64,000 nt of DNA from Anseranas semipalmata. Its lineage: Eukaryota; Chordata; Aves; Anseriformes; Anseranatidae. The stretch spans positions 62,820-126,819 of the forward strand of contig VXAA01004021.1 of the NCBI GenBank assembly GCA_013399115.1, in the 5' to 3' direction. The position numbers and the translations under genes were made by a program. Shown here piece by piece: positions 14,672 to 27,105 of the stretch. The notes below the pieces were generated by a model that did not search any database, was not told where the DNA came from, and was given only the letters and a program-made list of their open reading frames with translations. Numbering within the stretch: position 1 is the stretch's first letter; every line of letters begins with the position of its first letter.

Positions 14672-15138
14672 AGAATCATAGAGTGGTTTGGGGTTGGAAG
14701 GGATCCTTAAGGAACATCTAATTCTAACCCCCCTGCCATGGGCAGGGACACCTCCCACTAGACCAGGTTGCTCAAAGCCCCATCCAGCCTGGCCTTGAAC
14801 ACTTCCAGGGATGAGGCATCCACAGCTTCTCTGGGCAACCTGTTCCAGTACCTCACCACCCTCTGAGTAAAGAATTTCTTCCTTATATCTAATCTAAATC
14901 TACTCTCTTTTAGTTTAAAACCATTACTCCTTGTCCTGTCACTACACTCCCTGACGAAGAGCCCCTCTCCTGCTTTCTTGTAGGTGCCCTTTAGGTACTA
15001 GAAAGCTGCTATAAGGTCTCCCCAGAGCCTTCTCTTCTCCAGACTGAACAACCCCAGCTCTCTCAGCCTGTCTTCATAGGAGAGGTGCTCCAGCCCTCTG
15101 ATCATCCTCGTGGTCCTCCTCTGGGCCCACTCTAACAA
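14672..15138 (-). mobile_element. CR1 LINE, 5'-truncated copy (~467 bp)
   Basis: The 3' terminus is at 14672 (plus strand AGAATCATAGAGTGGTTTGG), followed by the typical CR1 3' UTR (CCCTGCCATGGGCAGGGACA) and then the end of ORF2 read on the minus strand. The translated minus strand shows the CR1 ORF2 C-terminal motifs [19 protein letters not shown] and LFSLEKRRL, then a TAG stop where the family normally continues. It is therefore a dead copy lacking the reverse transcriptase core and the endonuclease. Similarity stops sharply at about 15138. The similarity is high enough to suggest a relatively young CR1 subfamily. Confidence 0.96.
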
Positions 15139-18100
15139 AGAACTGTTCTAGTTGGCATTATGGATGTGAGGAGGTATAATTTCCCCTGGGTGTTAAGGGT
15201 AAAAAAGGATGTGAACATAAGTTTTTCAGTGCACAAATGCAGAGTTTAAACTCTATAGTAAAACTAGATGAGTTTTTCATCCTTCCGAATTTCACAATGA
15301 GAGTTTCAAATGGTACCAATTATTATTAATGGGCATACTGCTAAAGAAGTTCAGTCTTAGTTAAGCATCCAAAAGCTTGGATGCATTTACAAGCCTTGTT
15401 AGTTTGGAAACGGGCAGGTATTTCCATCAGATTTGGATTTCCTGAACATATTCCAGGTATCTTCTCTCTCACACTGCTCAGAAATGGTACCAAAAAAAAA
15501 AAAAAAAATCATTGGAGTGTCTCAATATTCAGGTAACCGGTTAACAATAAACAGATGGATGCAACATATGATGTATTTTTTATTACTATTATTAATATTA
15601 ATGCTGCTACTGTTATTAGTTGTCTGTTTATATATATCTTCCAAGCTTCAAAATGTTTGAGCTCTGGAACAATTCTTATTTTTGCTGAACTACATTACCC
15701 CTTTCTAGGCAATGACAATAGTTCTGTTGAGTAGACAAACACATATTTGTGGGTATACGCATAATTTAAAGTGAATGTTGTACTTAGAAGTAGGCCTGAA
15801 GTGGTAGGCATTAAGTCGTTTATAAATTCCCAGAATAGTAAAAGCACTTGCAATAGCTATGTAAGCTTTCTCATACTACCAACATACTTCCAGTCTGTTC
15901 TTGTGAAAGCATCCTTACTTATGAGAATACAGTCCAGTTTCTGTGGCCATTCAACTCTCAGCTTCTCTGCTGAAGATGCCAAGAAAGGCATTCTAGAGAA
16001 ACAGATGCCCGAGGTAGTTTTGGATGTGAAGAATGACAAAAACAAAATGGTAAAAGTGGTAGTAGTTAATTTTGGGGTGTTTGTGTACTGGGAGTCTCAA
16101 ATTGCCTCAGTCTTCAATATCTTGGAATTGCACCTGCATTGGGTGTACTGATTTGACATTGTGCCAATTTATGTAGACCACGCTGAGACAGCTGTCATTT
16201 TGAATAAAATGAAGTTCCAATCACTTGAGTAGCATGGCTACCATATAGCTGCCATGGGTGAGCTATGATTTTAGGACTTAAGTAGGGAAATGCCAAACTA
16301 CAAAACCCTGCCCAAACCAAAATTTCTCTTAATCAGTAATGATGCTACAAATCAGTAATCTGTTTATTACTTAGCATGTCTCATATGGCTTTTACTTCTT
16401 TCATAGTAACACTTCTGCCCTGTAATGCACACATGGGACTAACTAAGTTTATGTGCGATGTATGAGGGCAGAATCTTACTCAAGAGCAGCTCATGAAATA
16501 ATGACTGGAAAGAACAATGATCTGTGGGAATTCTGCCCAGATCTATGAGAACTGCTAGGATCGCTTTTCCCAGACTAAGGAGCCTTGGGCAGCAACAGCT
16601 TGAAATGTTGAAACCAAGAGCATTTTTGAGGGAGTACATTTTAGAAGAATGTCTTGAAACTGCATTTTGTAACTGTGGAGAATAAGGTGGAGACTGTGTG
16701 TGGGTTGAGACTGCTGAAAGTAGCATATATCTCACCTAACATCAGCCATCTTCAAGGAACATATTTAGTCTAAACTGGTCATTTGTGTTTCCTCTGTCAT
16801 CAATGTAGAGAGACAATTCTATATTTAGCTTGTATGAAAGACTTCTTTGTGACAACATTTTTAGGATATAACACGTTATCCTCGTAGGTGTCAATCATTC
16901 TCCACTCAACAGCACCTTGACAACCGGATGGGACAGGATACTTATCTTTTAGCAGACTAAAGTTAGGTGAAATGAATTCTTTTTTTCTGTCTCCCAGGAG
17001 AGCACACTGAGTATTCAATCCAGAACAGGAGTGTAGACTGCAGTTTTATTCCTATCTGGGTGAAACACTTTGGCTTTGGATGATGGAAGAATAATTGCTC
17101 TTACATGTTGTGGCCCTGAAGGTTGCAATCCAGAAATACAGACTTGTTTCTTCCTGATATTTGACTCTTATCCTTGGGATAGGCTGAGGAGGTGAGCTGG
17201 TAAACAGGTAGGCTGGGTCTAGTGAAATGAGGCTGTGATATCTTCCAGTCCCCTGAGATGTTGCCTGCCTCCTTCTCATAAGAGACAACAAGTCTTTAGT
17301 CACCAGCACAACATCTCTATAGGAAGAACCCCAAAGAATACCAGTGCTTATCAGTGCTGGAAAACCCATCCCTGGCACTGTAGTTAACAGAATAAAAATT
17401 TTTTGTGCAAATTCATTGTCACTGTGCACAAATTTCCCAAAGATAAGTCTTCTTCCAGACCTTAAGTGCAGATTAATTGCAATGGCTTGTGCTAACCACT
17501 ATGACCATACAAGGATTTAACAAAGGCATCTGAATAAATATACAAGGAAGTCCAATATTACGATATAGGCAGGTATGGTTCTGGCCACAGCAGTAAAATT
17601 ATTTTTAGCATAGGAGTGAATAGCAAGGAACATATTAAGAATGATGTTTTCTATCTTCCCTAGGCAAATTTTCTGAAATACTTACATCTTCATTCTTTAG
17701 TTGGCTAGGACTTTCCATTGCAATGACACCAATACCCTTTGCCACTACCCCACACCATTGTCCTTTGCAAATTCTGGTATGTTTTCTGACAGGGAGCAGA
17801 CTACCTTAACCAGCTTTGAAAGGTGTTGAAGAAAAATAGATCTTTGTCTGAAGACTCCCTTCTCTCAAATATAGATGACTCGCCTGAGCCAGAAAGAGAG
17901 CAATTCATCTCAGCAGTTCTGTAGTCAGTACAGAGGAACAGCCACCCCCTGAAGGTCTTAACCTAGGCAGACATCTGACACAGGAAAGATGACTCAACTG
18001 TTTGTGACAGGGTGATGAGCTTAAATGGGATGAAATAACTTATAAGAGGTGATCTGCCTAGCAAAACAGGGAATCAAACTCATATTTCCCAAGCCCTGAC

Positions 18101-18510
18101 CAAATGGTGATATCACAAAACCATCCTTTTCACTGGATTACTATTTAGCTTTAGAGGAGTTGCTGGTATCATCTGTATCTAATTAGCATTGCTTATTTTA
18201 GCAGTGAAGGCACTAAACAGATTGTCTAATTTATTATTACCAATACATCATGCATAACTGATTTGTCAGTCCTTTGGAATTAAATACAAACAAAAGTAAT
18301 TTTTAAGTAAAACCAAAATGAAAAGATATAATTGCCTATCAAGCATTTGACAAATAAAAAGGGTAAATGAAGTTCATGTTAAGTCAAATAAAATATTTCA
18401 AAAGTTTTGTAAAGAAAAAACTACTCCATACTTAAGCATTTGAGTACTTTTAAAAATTCCTTAGTTTCTTAATGAAATGATTTTTTTTTTAAGATTTTTT
18501 TAGGACAAAG
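15139..18510. other. Unique AT-rich non-coding stretch
   Basis: No gene is recognised. There is an A run near 15491-15508 and a TTA-rich patch near 15577-15620. The two longest open frames, 15771-16151 on plus and 17052-17429 on minus (about 125 codons each), have no recognisable domain and are within the length expected by chance. Confidence 0.55.
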
Positions 18511-19350
18511 GACTCAAATGTATACTAAGTAAGTTTGTGGATACTAAATTAGGAGCTGTTGACTTCCTCAAAGGTAGAAAGGCCTTGCAGAGAGATCTTG
18601 ACAAATTAGAGATCTGGGCAATCACCAATAAGATGAAGTTTAACAACAGCAAGTGCTGAATTCTGAACCTTGGACAGGGCAACCCTAGCTATCCGTACAC
18701 ACTGGGGGACAAGAGGCTGGAGAGCAGCCCTGCAGAAAGGGATCTGGGGGTTCTGGTCAACAACAAGTAGAACATGAGCCAGCAGCATGCCCTGGCAGCC
18801 AAAAGGGCCAGCTGTACCCTGGGGTGCATCAGGCACAGCATTGCTAGCCGGTTGAGGGAAGGGATTGTCCCGCTCTGCTCCACACTGATGCGGCCTCACC
18901 TCAAGTACTGTGTGCAGTTTTGGGTGCCACAGTATAAGAAGGACATAAAACTGTTAGAGAGTGTTACCCTCCAAAGGAGTGCAACAAAGATGATGAGGGG
19001 TCTAAAGGGGAAGATGTATGAGGAGCAGCTGAGGTCCCTTGGTTTGTTCAGCCCAGAGGAGAGGAGGCTGAGTGGAGGCCTCATGGCGGCCTGCAGCTTC
19101 CTCACGAGGGGAGCGGAGGGGCAGGCGCTGATCTCTGCTCTCTGGTGACAGCGACAGGACCCGAGGGAACGGCATGGAGCTGTGACAGGGGAGGGTCAGG
19201 CTGGGTGTTAGGAAAAGGATCTTCACCAAGAGGGTGATCGGGCGCTGGAACAGGCTCCCCAAGGAAGTGGTCACAGCACCGAGCCTGCCCAAGTTTAAGA
19301 AGCATTTGGACAACAGTCTCTTCCAACTTGGGATATTCTATGATTCTATG
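18511..19350 (+). mobile_element. CR1 LINE, 5'-truncated copy (~840 bp)
   Basis: This is a plus-strand CR1 whose 3' end carries two octamer-like units (ATTCTATGATTCTATG, ending at 19350). The body encodes the C-terminal third of the CR1 ORF2 protein: ALAAKRASCTLGCIRHSIAS, LMRPHLKYCVQFW, then SLGLFSPEERRLSGG, broken by stops and indels. The 3' UTR runs from GACAACAGTCTC straight into TTCCAACTTGGGATATTC, so roughly 70-80 bp usually found there in related copies appear to be missing. It has no reverse transcriptase catalytic region and is not mobile. The 5' limit rests on faint similarity from about 18511 (AAGTTTGTGGATACTAAATT) and is approximate. Confidence 0.94.
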
Positions 19351-22300
19351 CTTGTTTGTTTGCTTGTTTTTTCTTCCTTAGCAGAAATAAATTGGCAAAA
19401 GAAAGGCAAGTGCACAAAACTGACCTGTGGCATCAACTCAGCGTTTTTTTTTCAGAGAAGAGAAATTCTATCTATCCTATTGGAGCTGGAGAAATTTCTA
19501 TAAAGCCTGTCCATAAGAAGTGAAATTAGAAATGAACATGCATGTGTACAGCAATGTTCATGCTCATATTCAGATGAACCTTGTAGCTTGGCGGTGATGA
19601 TTTGCTTCAGTGAAAACACTTGCAACAGAAGAAACATTAGACTTATCACATGCTGTGGCATGGAGTCTCCCAAGCAAGTCTGGGACAGACGAGTTATCGG
19701 TTCATTTAGACTACAGCAGGTGGCTTAGAGAAAGAGGAGGGAGAAAGCCTACAAAGATGGTCAAAAGCCCCCTGGGCAGAAATAATGTCAACAAATTTCA
19801 CTTAGAATTTCACTTCAAATTAATTCCTTTTTAGTGGCAAGAATCTGCTGAAAAATGATAGGACCTATTTAGGGCTGTGTTTGCCCATATGCCTGAGCCC
19901 TCAGGACACCTCTGTATTCCTACATTTCTACACCAGCAAAAAGACATCACTGTTCTTACTCATTCCCTTTCTCACTAACAGGTTCAGAGCATAGATTCTT
20001 TCTTCTCTGTTACGCAGAAGTAGTACAAGAGCCTAACCCTGAGATGCTGAGAGCTTTCAACTACTGGTGTTAAATCTATGTAAGGTGAGTGGCACAGTGG
20101 TTCGCAAAAATGTCCCTGACTCTTGGGGCTCCATCTGTGAGCTGTAAAATGATGGCTCCAAGGGTGACCAAAGGGCAGGGAAAACAAGGCTGCCTCATAA
20201 CAAATTTGCTTCCATCTTATGATAATACTCTCAGAAAATAAGCAGCAGCAGAAGAGTTGCCAATTTTCCTTTTAAATTTTTTTTGCCTTTGAAATATACT
20301 CAGCATCTGTGGGACTGTGAGAACACATATAAGTACGATCATCTTTTCAGAAAAGTGCAAAGAGTGTATGGGTGAGTGTTGTGACAGGACATTACCTATC
20401 CTTCTTACAAATTGGAAAAAAAGATTGCATATAATTATCTGAATGTCATCGTAGTTAGGAAAACTGGCATCTTCTCAGTCAAAATGTTTGCTTATGCCCA
20501 ACCTCCATCAATGATTAGAAAACATTTTGTGATGCCAACAGATTGTTTTGGGGAAGATTTTAAAGAAAATATAATTGACGTAAAAAAAAAAAAAATCCCT
20601 TTTAATCAGTTCCTCATGCCAAAGATTAGCAGTGATCTTGACGTGTGCAACATAATCAGTCATAACCAAATCCTAGCCAGAGTAGTACCTCAGATGCAGT
20701 TAATTATATTCCCAATAGCCTAAATTTGATTTACCCATTAAGTGCTGTTGGAGGAAGCAGAAACTTGTTCAAGATACTATATGTTTGCCTCGGCCAGCCC
20801 AGCCAAATGGATGGAAATGTATAGCAGTGGAGCATACACAATGTCAGCTCAGAAATGTCTGTAGGGTTTGGATTTCTTGCAGCACTGTCCCTCATGAAGA
20901 GTTTGCCTGATTTTCCCTGCCCCTGAGTCTGAAGAATTCAGAATATAACTGAAAATAATACCATCTCTGTAAGATATTTAAATTAACCTTCCAGGATTCA
21001 GTTGGGAATTATGGAAATCCATACAACATTCTGGTAGTCGTTTGTTAAATTCTAAAGGCTTTTCCCTAAAAAGATACAGATTCCCTGATGTTTCTCTTGG
21101 CTTTTCCACTGCTCTGAGATTTAGGTAGTTAGCTAACACCTGCACTTCAGCGTTGTTTGAACGCATAGGATTTAACATCTCTTTTTGGAATGAAAATATG
21201 TCTGTCCTGCAACTTCCATCAGACCTGCAAGGCACTCAGCTGTCTCTGAGACCTCCCACTGTGGCTAGGAAATATTTTTGTTGAAGTTCTCAGATATTAT
21301 TTGCTCTCCTCACCTCAATTCACCACCTATGTCCACTGCTTGCTCTTTCTCCATTTTCTACCTTTTCTAGAACATTACATAAATGTTACTTGCCCAGAAA
21401 TTATGAAATAATGTAGAGAAAAAAAAAAAAAAGGTAGCAATTTTTTAAAAAGAAAGAAGAATTGACAAAAAAAAAAAAAAGAAACAAGGTTGTGTAGGCA
21501 GGGGACTTACAATCACTGCAAATGCACATATTGCATTTGAGGTTTACACACTTCAACACGGTGCAAACTCATGATCCTACAGCTGCTCACCATACCTAAA
21601 GGTTGTACCTGGCTTTAAACCAGACTTTCTCCTTCCTTCTTTTCAAGGAAGCCCACTGAAAATGGCTGTAGTTTTTCAGGGAAGGGCAGTTTCAGTTTTT
21701 GTGTTTCTCCTTTGGGGGCTTTGAACAAATAGACCAGTGCATATGAATGAGACCTCTGCATCCTGTTGGCACAGAAAAAGCATATGAATAATGACAAAAA
21801 CAGTGTGTAGTCTCAAAAAGTATCTACACCAAGTGTCTTTGATCTTACTAGGTTAGGGAAACATAACATTAGCCGGTGTTCCTTAAAGGAGGAAAGTCTG
21901 CTACAGAATCTTTTTCCTCATAGGCTAAAAATCCTCCTAAGCTAGATGAAGATTGTATGATAACAAAAATGAAACTGTCACAGTACAGAAAGCTAAAATT
22001 CTTTCCTACATGCCTCTTTCCCACGTTTTAGCTCAAATCAATGAATAGGGCCACCCTATCTGTGTGCCCTTGTTATTGTCAGATTCTGGTAAGAAATACC
22101 ACCTGTTTCATAGGATTATTGGGTAACTAATAACAATCTCTCATTTTGGTCTGTTTTACAAAAGAAAGGACCTTTTGCTGTGGTCAGATATAACCATCTT
22201 CTACTGTTAAGGAGTTATCACTTCACTATTTCTTCAGCCTATCAACATTATTGTGGCTCTGATGACAGAATGGTTTTCATGTGATACACATTTTGTATTT

Positions 22301-22837
22301 CTCCCAAGTTAGAAAAGTCCAGTTTTTCTGTATCCTTGAGAAGGTATAAGTACTATCAGTGTTTGATTTTATGAAAAGTAAAAAAACAATGTCTTGCATC
22401 ATGCCTCTTACTACTATGCTTCCCATATCAGAACTAAGACAGACAGTAGGAAGACCAATACAGCTAAATAGGGAAAAGTATAAGGAACAGAGAAAGAAAG
22501 TAGAAGTATTTCCTGACTCCTTTTGACAGTTTGTGGTCAGGTACCTCTTGATCCAACAGTGCTATCTTTGTATATATCATCTTTTGATGTTTTTTTCTCC
22601 CAGAAAATGTGCAGAAAATGTCTGAGTTGGGAAGGGAAAAATTTTGTTCAATGTGGTTCCCTACATCTTTCAAAAATGGTTAGTGAAATAAAGACTTCTA
22701 TACTGTTACCTATAGTAGCAATTACACTCTGTGTCATGACAAGAACGCTTCTAAGCAGTGGTTAACACAATCAGAGAACACTTTTTTCTCATCTTGATTG
22801 CTTTTCATAAGCATTTTCATTTGTTTGTTTTTATTTT

Positions 22838-22857
22838 TGTTGTTGTTGTTGTTGTTT
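22838..22857. repeat. (TTG)n microsatellite
   Basis: About six tandem TTG units inside a T/G-rich stretch. An ordinary simple repeat. Confidence 0.85.
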
Positions 22858-24334
22858 TAAGATTCAATTTTAAGCATAATCTTGAATAAGAGAAGAGGGA
22901 TCAACACAAAATAATTCGTTTATTACATTTATTTCTCTTGTTTTCAAAAAAAAGTCTCCGAACAGCCATTATTTGGAAGCATGATTGGTCTCAGTATTGC
23001 TCTTGAGTTTGGTTGCCAAGACTTTCTTTCCTGTACTGATTGTACTGATTTCCATTGTACTGATTCTTCAGCCTGGGAAATAGCTTCTGAGTACTGTTTT
23101 CTATTTACTGATATTGTGCCAGTATCTTACACTGGCAGTCAGGTGAGCATAGCTTAGCACAGACCACTCTGGCTCAGGAAGCAACCATTGTACCTTTGGT
23201 GGTTTACTACAGCAGTTACCTGTAAAACCTCAAGGCTGTTGTTTAAACCTTTTCCTTTTGTGCTGCAAGTCTACAAGTTCTTTCAGACTGCTGACACCAT
23301 AGACAGGCCAAAACCCTTCTGCACAAACATGCCAGAATGCCCGTGATTTTTGTGGATTATTTTGGTATTTAGGGACTTAGTTATTTTTTATGCTGCATGA
23401 ACCTGGTGCATAACACAGAAATTACGTTTGTCTTAAATTTACACTATCTACACTAAGCTATATGTTGTCCCTGCCAAACCACATTATACTTTCTATCCCC
23501 ATGGATAGAACAACTCCTCAGTTACCCTGCTCAGCCCTCCATCCCCAAACACACTAAGCTGTAACAAAATTTCAGCATGATTTTAAGACTTCCAGACCTT
23601 GGAAAAGAAAGTCCATGGCTATCTGGTATTATTATTTCCTGGTGCAGTCATTGTTCCTTGTCCCTGAAATGTCCCTGATGTGCTACAAGAAAGAAAATGA
23701 ACGACCTTTTGATCTGGTTAGCCAGCTACCATTAGACCTTTTGCCTTTCCTCTCCAGCTCTTTACTTAGCTACCAGCCAAACTATGTGAGATCTACCACA
23801 GCCAGTGCTAGCCATAGGCCAATCAAATGGTCTTTTGATTTGCCCGAGCAGTGGGCGATGTGATTATATACACAAGTACAAATGAAATAAGAAACAAAGA
23901 CAAGAACCCCATCATGTCACTGTGTGTGCCTACAGATATCTTTAAGAAAGTCACTACATGCCGATTGATTCCCCACGGAAAGCCTAAGTCATGAGTTCTT
24001 AAGTCATCTACCAAGGAAATGAGATATCGTAATTATTATGGTTACTTTATCCCTTTCCTCTGCCACCACATACTTCCCTACCTACTTCCTCTCCCAGTTT
24101 CACAGCCTTTCTATAAGGACAGCAGCTGCTGTCCAAAAAGTGAAGAAAAGCTTGCTGTCTGTATTTTCTAACTTTATTTTTGTCTGTTATTTCTGTTATT
24201 ACTGGACACACCAGTTTGTAGACTTCATCTCTTAGGTGAACCTGACAAATGGATTTTCTGTCAATAAACTAGAAGTGACTTTTGTGCTATATTTTACATT
24301 AATGTGAAAATTTCTAAGTTAACACAGACTGTGC

Positions 24335-24352
24335 TTTTTTTTTTTTTTTTTT
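24335..24352. repeat. T18 homopolymer
   Basis: A run of 18 T followed by CACTCAG, which mimics a splice acceptor. The sequence downstream is A-rich with early stops in all frames, so I do not call an exon. Confidence 0.85.
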
Positions 24353-27061
24353 CACTCAGGAACATAAATAGAAGAGGGAAAACTAAGAGAAAAAAAATAA
24401 AAAGAATCCTTTAAAAATGTTTCTTCTGCAGAGATCAGCGAATTTTAGACTGAAGGAAACTGATAGAAAGTTCAATTGTCATTTAGTGAACTAAGATCAG
24501 ATTTTCAAAACAATCTGGGGAGCTAGACTGAGTCTAGGTGCTCATACTCTTTATTAAGTAACTGGAAAGAGACAGATGCATTTTCCAGATATTTAGAGGA
24601 CCGATACAACCTCCTTTCAGTGCTCCCCCAATTCTGTATAAAACAAGCCAGTTTACTTCCAGAGGGTGTCTACTTCCAGAAGGAGATGGTAGGTACTTCT
24701 GTCCACCCAGCATCCAGCTGCCCAGCTGTGACTGCTATAAGCTAAAGGAGCAGGTCCCTGTCTTACACACACTGAATATTCAGTGGTGCCCAAAAGCAAC
24801 CAATAGGAATTCCGAATATACTGAAACAGGTCAAATGCTTAGGCATTTCTGAAAAGTTTGGTTACACAATGCCTTCTGAAATCTAGCCACTGGTGTGCCA
24901 GTGCTGGTGGTGGTGGCATGTAATCTTGGGCGAGAATTTTCCAACAGCTCTTCAGGATCAGACACTTCCTACACTTTGTCAAGACTGGCTTTTAGACATT
25001 CCTAAAATGCAAACTGGGGATCATGCAAAAATCTGTGAAATGAGGAACTTGCCTTGTGGTGAAAAAAACACAAACTAGGTCCCTCCCTGAACAAAAACAG
25101 ATGGAAAAACACAGACAAACCACATCAGTGCTCCATGACCTACATCAAACCTCCCTCCAAAACATCTCCTAAAACATGCAAGAACCACATCAGAATAAAC
25201 TTCCTATTTCAGAAATCTGTCAGACCAAAAGTTTACAAGCACTGGGGCATGACCCAAAAGTGGGTCACCAGAGGACACCCACTGGGCTTCATCGCACCAA
25301 CTGAAAGGGCAGTAAATCCCTGTGGTTGCTAAAACCAAGCTGGAATTTTAAGCCCAGTGAGAAGGAACAATTCTCTCCCTTGCTGCTTCAGCTGCCCTTG
25401 CCCTGGTTTGCATCTTCACTTGCCCACCGCAAAGTAGGCAACCTGTTCTTCAGTTACCCTCTTGCCTTCCTATTGTTCCTGTCCAGCACTGGCAAAATGT
25501 CCATATGACTCAGGTATCATGTCACAGTAACATTGTCCAGGTGCTGAGGAGCACAGAATTAGCCCTATTCCATCCCAACAGTGTCTCATTTTGTCAAGCA
25601 AGCAGCCTCCAGGGCCTGCCACCTGGCAAACCCAGGCATAGCTCTTTCCCAGGGTCTCAGCTCATGTTCAAGCCTACCAAGCCCACTCTTTCACATGATT
25701 ACTTTTCCCCCATTATAACGATCAACTCTTCATGAAGTAGAACAATGTTTAGATTTGATCTGACATTTATTATGCTTCTATTTTTCTTAAATGTGAAGAG
25801 GAGGATAGCAAATGTAGTCATGCATAAGTAGCAAGAGATTTCCAGTCATCCCTAAGAGTTTGCATAAACAATTTAATGATAAAACTAAGAGAGTTGCTAG
25901 GCCACCAGCTAAGCTGAAAAGTCCTGCATTAGAGGAGCCTTTGGGTATTTTAACAAATAGAGCTGGCATTTCTCTAATTGATAATGGACTACAACAGCAG
26001 CTATATTTGGGCTCTGTTGATGGAACAGATGGAAGATTTGTCTTCCAGTCCTTTCTGTATAGGAACAAATCAAAATGCAGCCATTTCTACTTGGTAATAA
26101 TTATTTTAATAAGTAAAAAACAAAAACAGTGAAAAAGAATAAAGATAGAAAAAACATTAGCCTAAAGCGTTATGCCTCTGTGGCAAGCACAATGCCAATA
26201 CAGGGTGAAAAGACTTTTCCTGTCCCTCTTTATATCCTAAGGAAGCAGGCAGACAGTAGCACACAAGGAAATGAGAAAGCAATATTTGAAAGCAGGGGCT
26301 TCAGCACACCAATTGTTATTAAGATTTTCTCTAAAAACCATGGCAGAAACCCCAAGGCAAATCCTGCTGGATAGCTTGTATTAGGACTGTAGCTACCATA
26401 TTAGATTCCAGTAGGCCAAGGATTTGGTAATGATATCTGTGGTGTAAGCACAGAAAGCATTCCTGTTAGGTACAGTTCCCTAAAATCTCCTGTGAGAATA
26501 AGACCTAATGCTGCATCAACACATCTCTTTTCTCTGCTAAAGAGCTTTAGACTCTAGTCTTAAATTTTTCATAGGCTTTATGGTGTTAACTTACAATGTG
26601 AAGCACTGATAACGTTATCATGCAGATAATAAGCTTGCATGTGGGTAATCCATTTAAGTTCTTTCCTGAATTATCTCCCAGTAGTAAATGGGTTTAAGAA
26701 TAATCACTATTTCTGCTGTGTTTGTTCTCTGAAACACGTATTTTTCTTATCAGTAGTCAATGAGAGTTTTTCAGAATATTAAGATAAATAAATATTGTGA
26801 GGGGAGTTTTAAAACATTGCCTTAAAGGAATTCATAAGTATATACTTTGCATGACTAAACTTCTCTGTCTCAATAGTGAGCCCTGGATGTCTACACTGAC
26901 ACCATGTAACCGTGGCTCAGAAAAACCCTGCCCCTTGTCTGACATCTCTCGTGTTATGTACACATGCTTGATGTGGTTTTTCTGGTGTTGACAAGATATT
27001 CATGAGCTCTTGATGTATTTTCTGTGTTACTGATATAGTTTGGCTGAGGTTTATATGAATG

Positions 27062-27105
27062 TTTTCTTTCTTTCTTTCTTTCTTTTCCTTTTTTTTTTTT
27101 TTCTT
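27062..27105. repeat. (TTTC)n / poly-T pyrimidine tract
   Basis: Five TTTC units followed by CC and a T run, ending CTTCAGGGAGGG. It reads as a microsatellite beside a homopolymer. The closing CTTCAG resembles a 3' splice site, but no long open frame follows. Confidence 0.85.

Noticed and set aside
18774..19148. A 124-codon plus-strand frame and several minus-strand frames at 18.5-19.3 kb as genes.
   Set aside because: They lie inside a CR1 copy. The plus frame is the decayed ORF2 C-terminus and the minus frames are its shadows.
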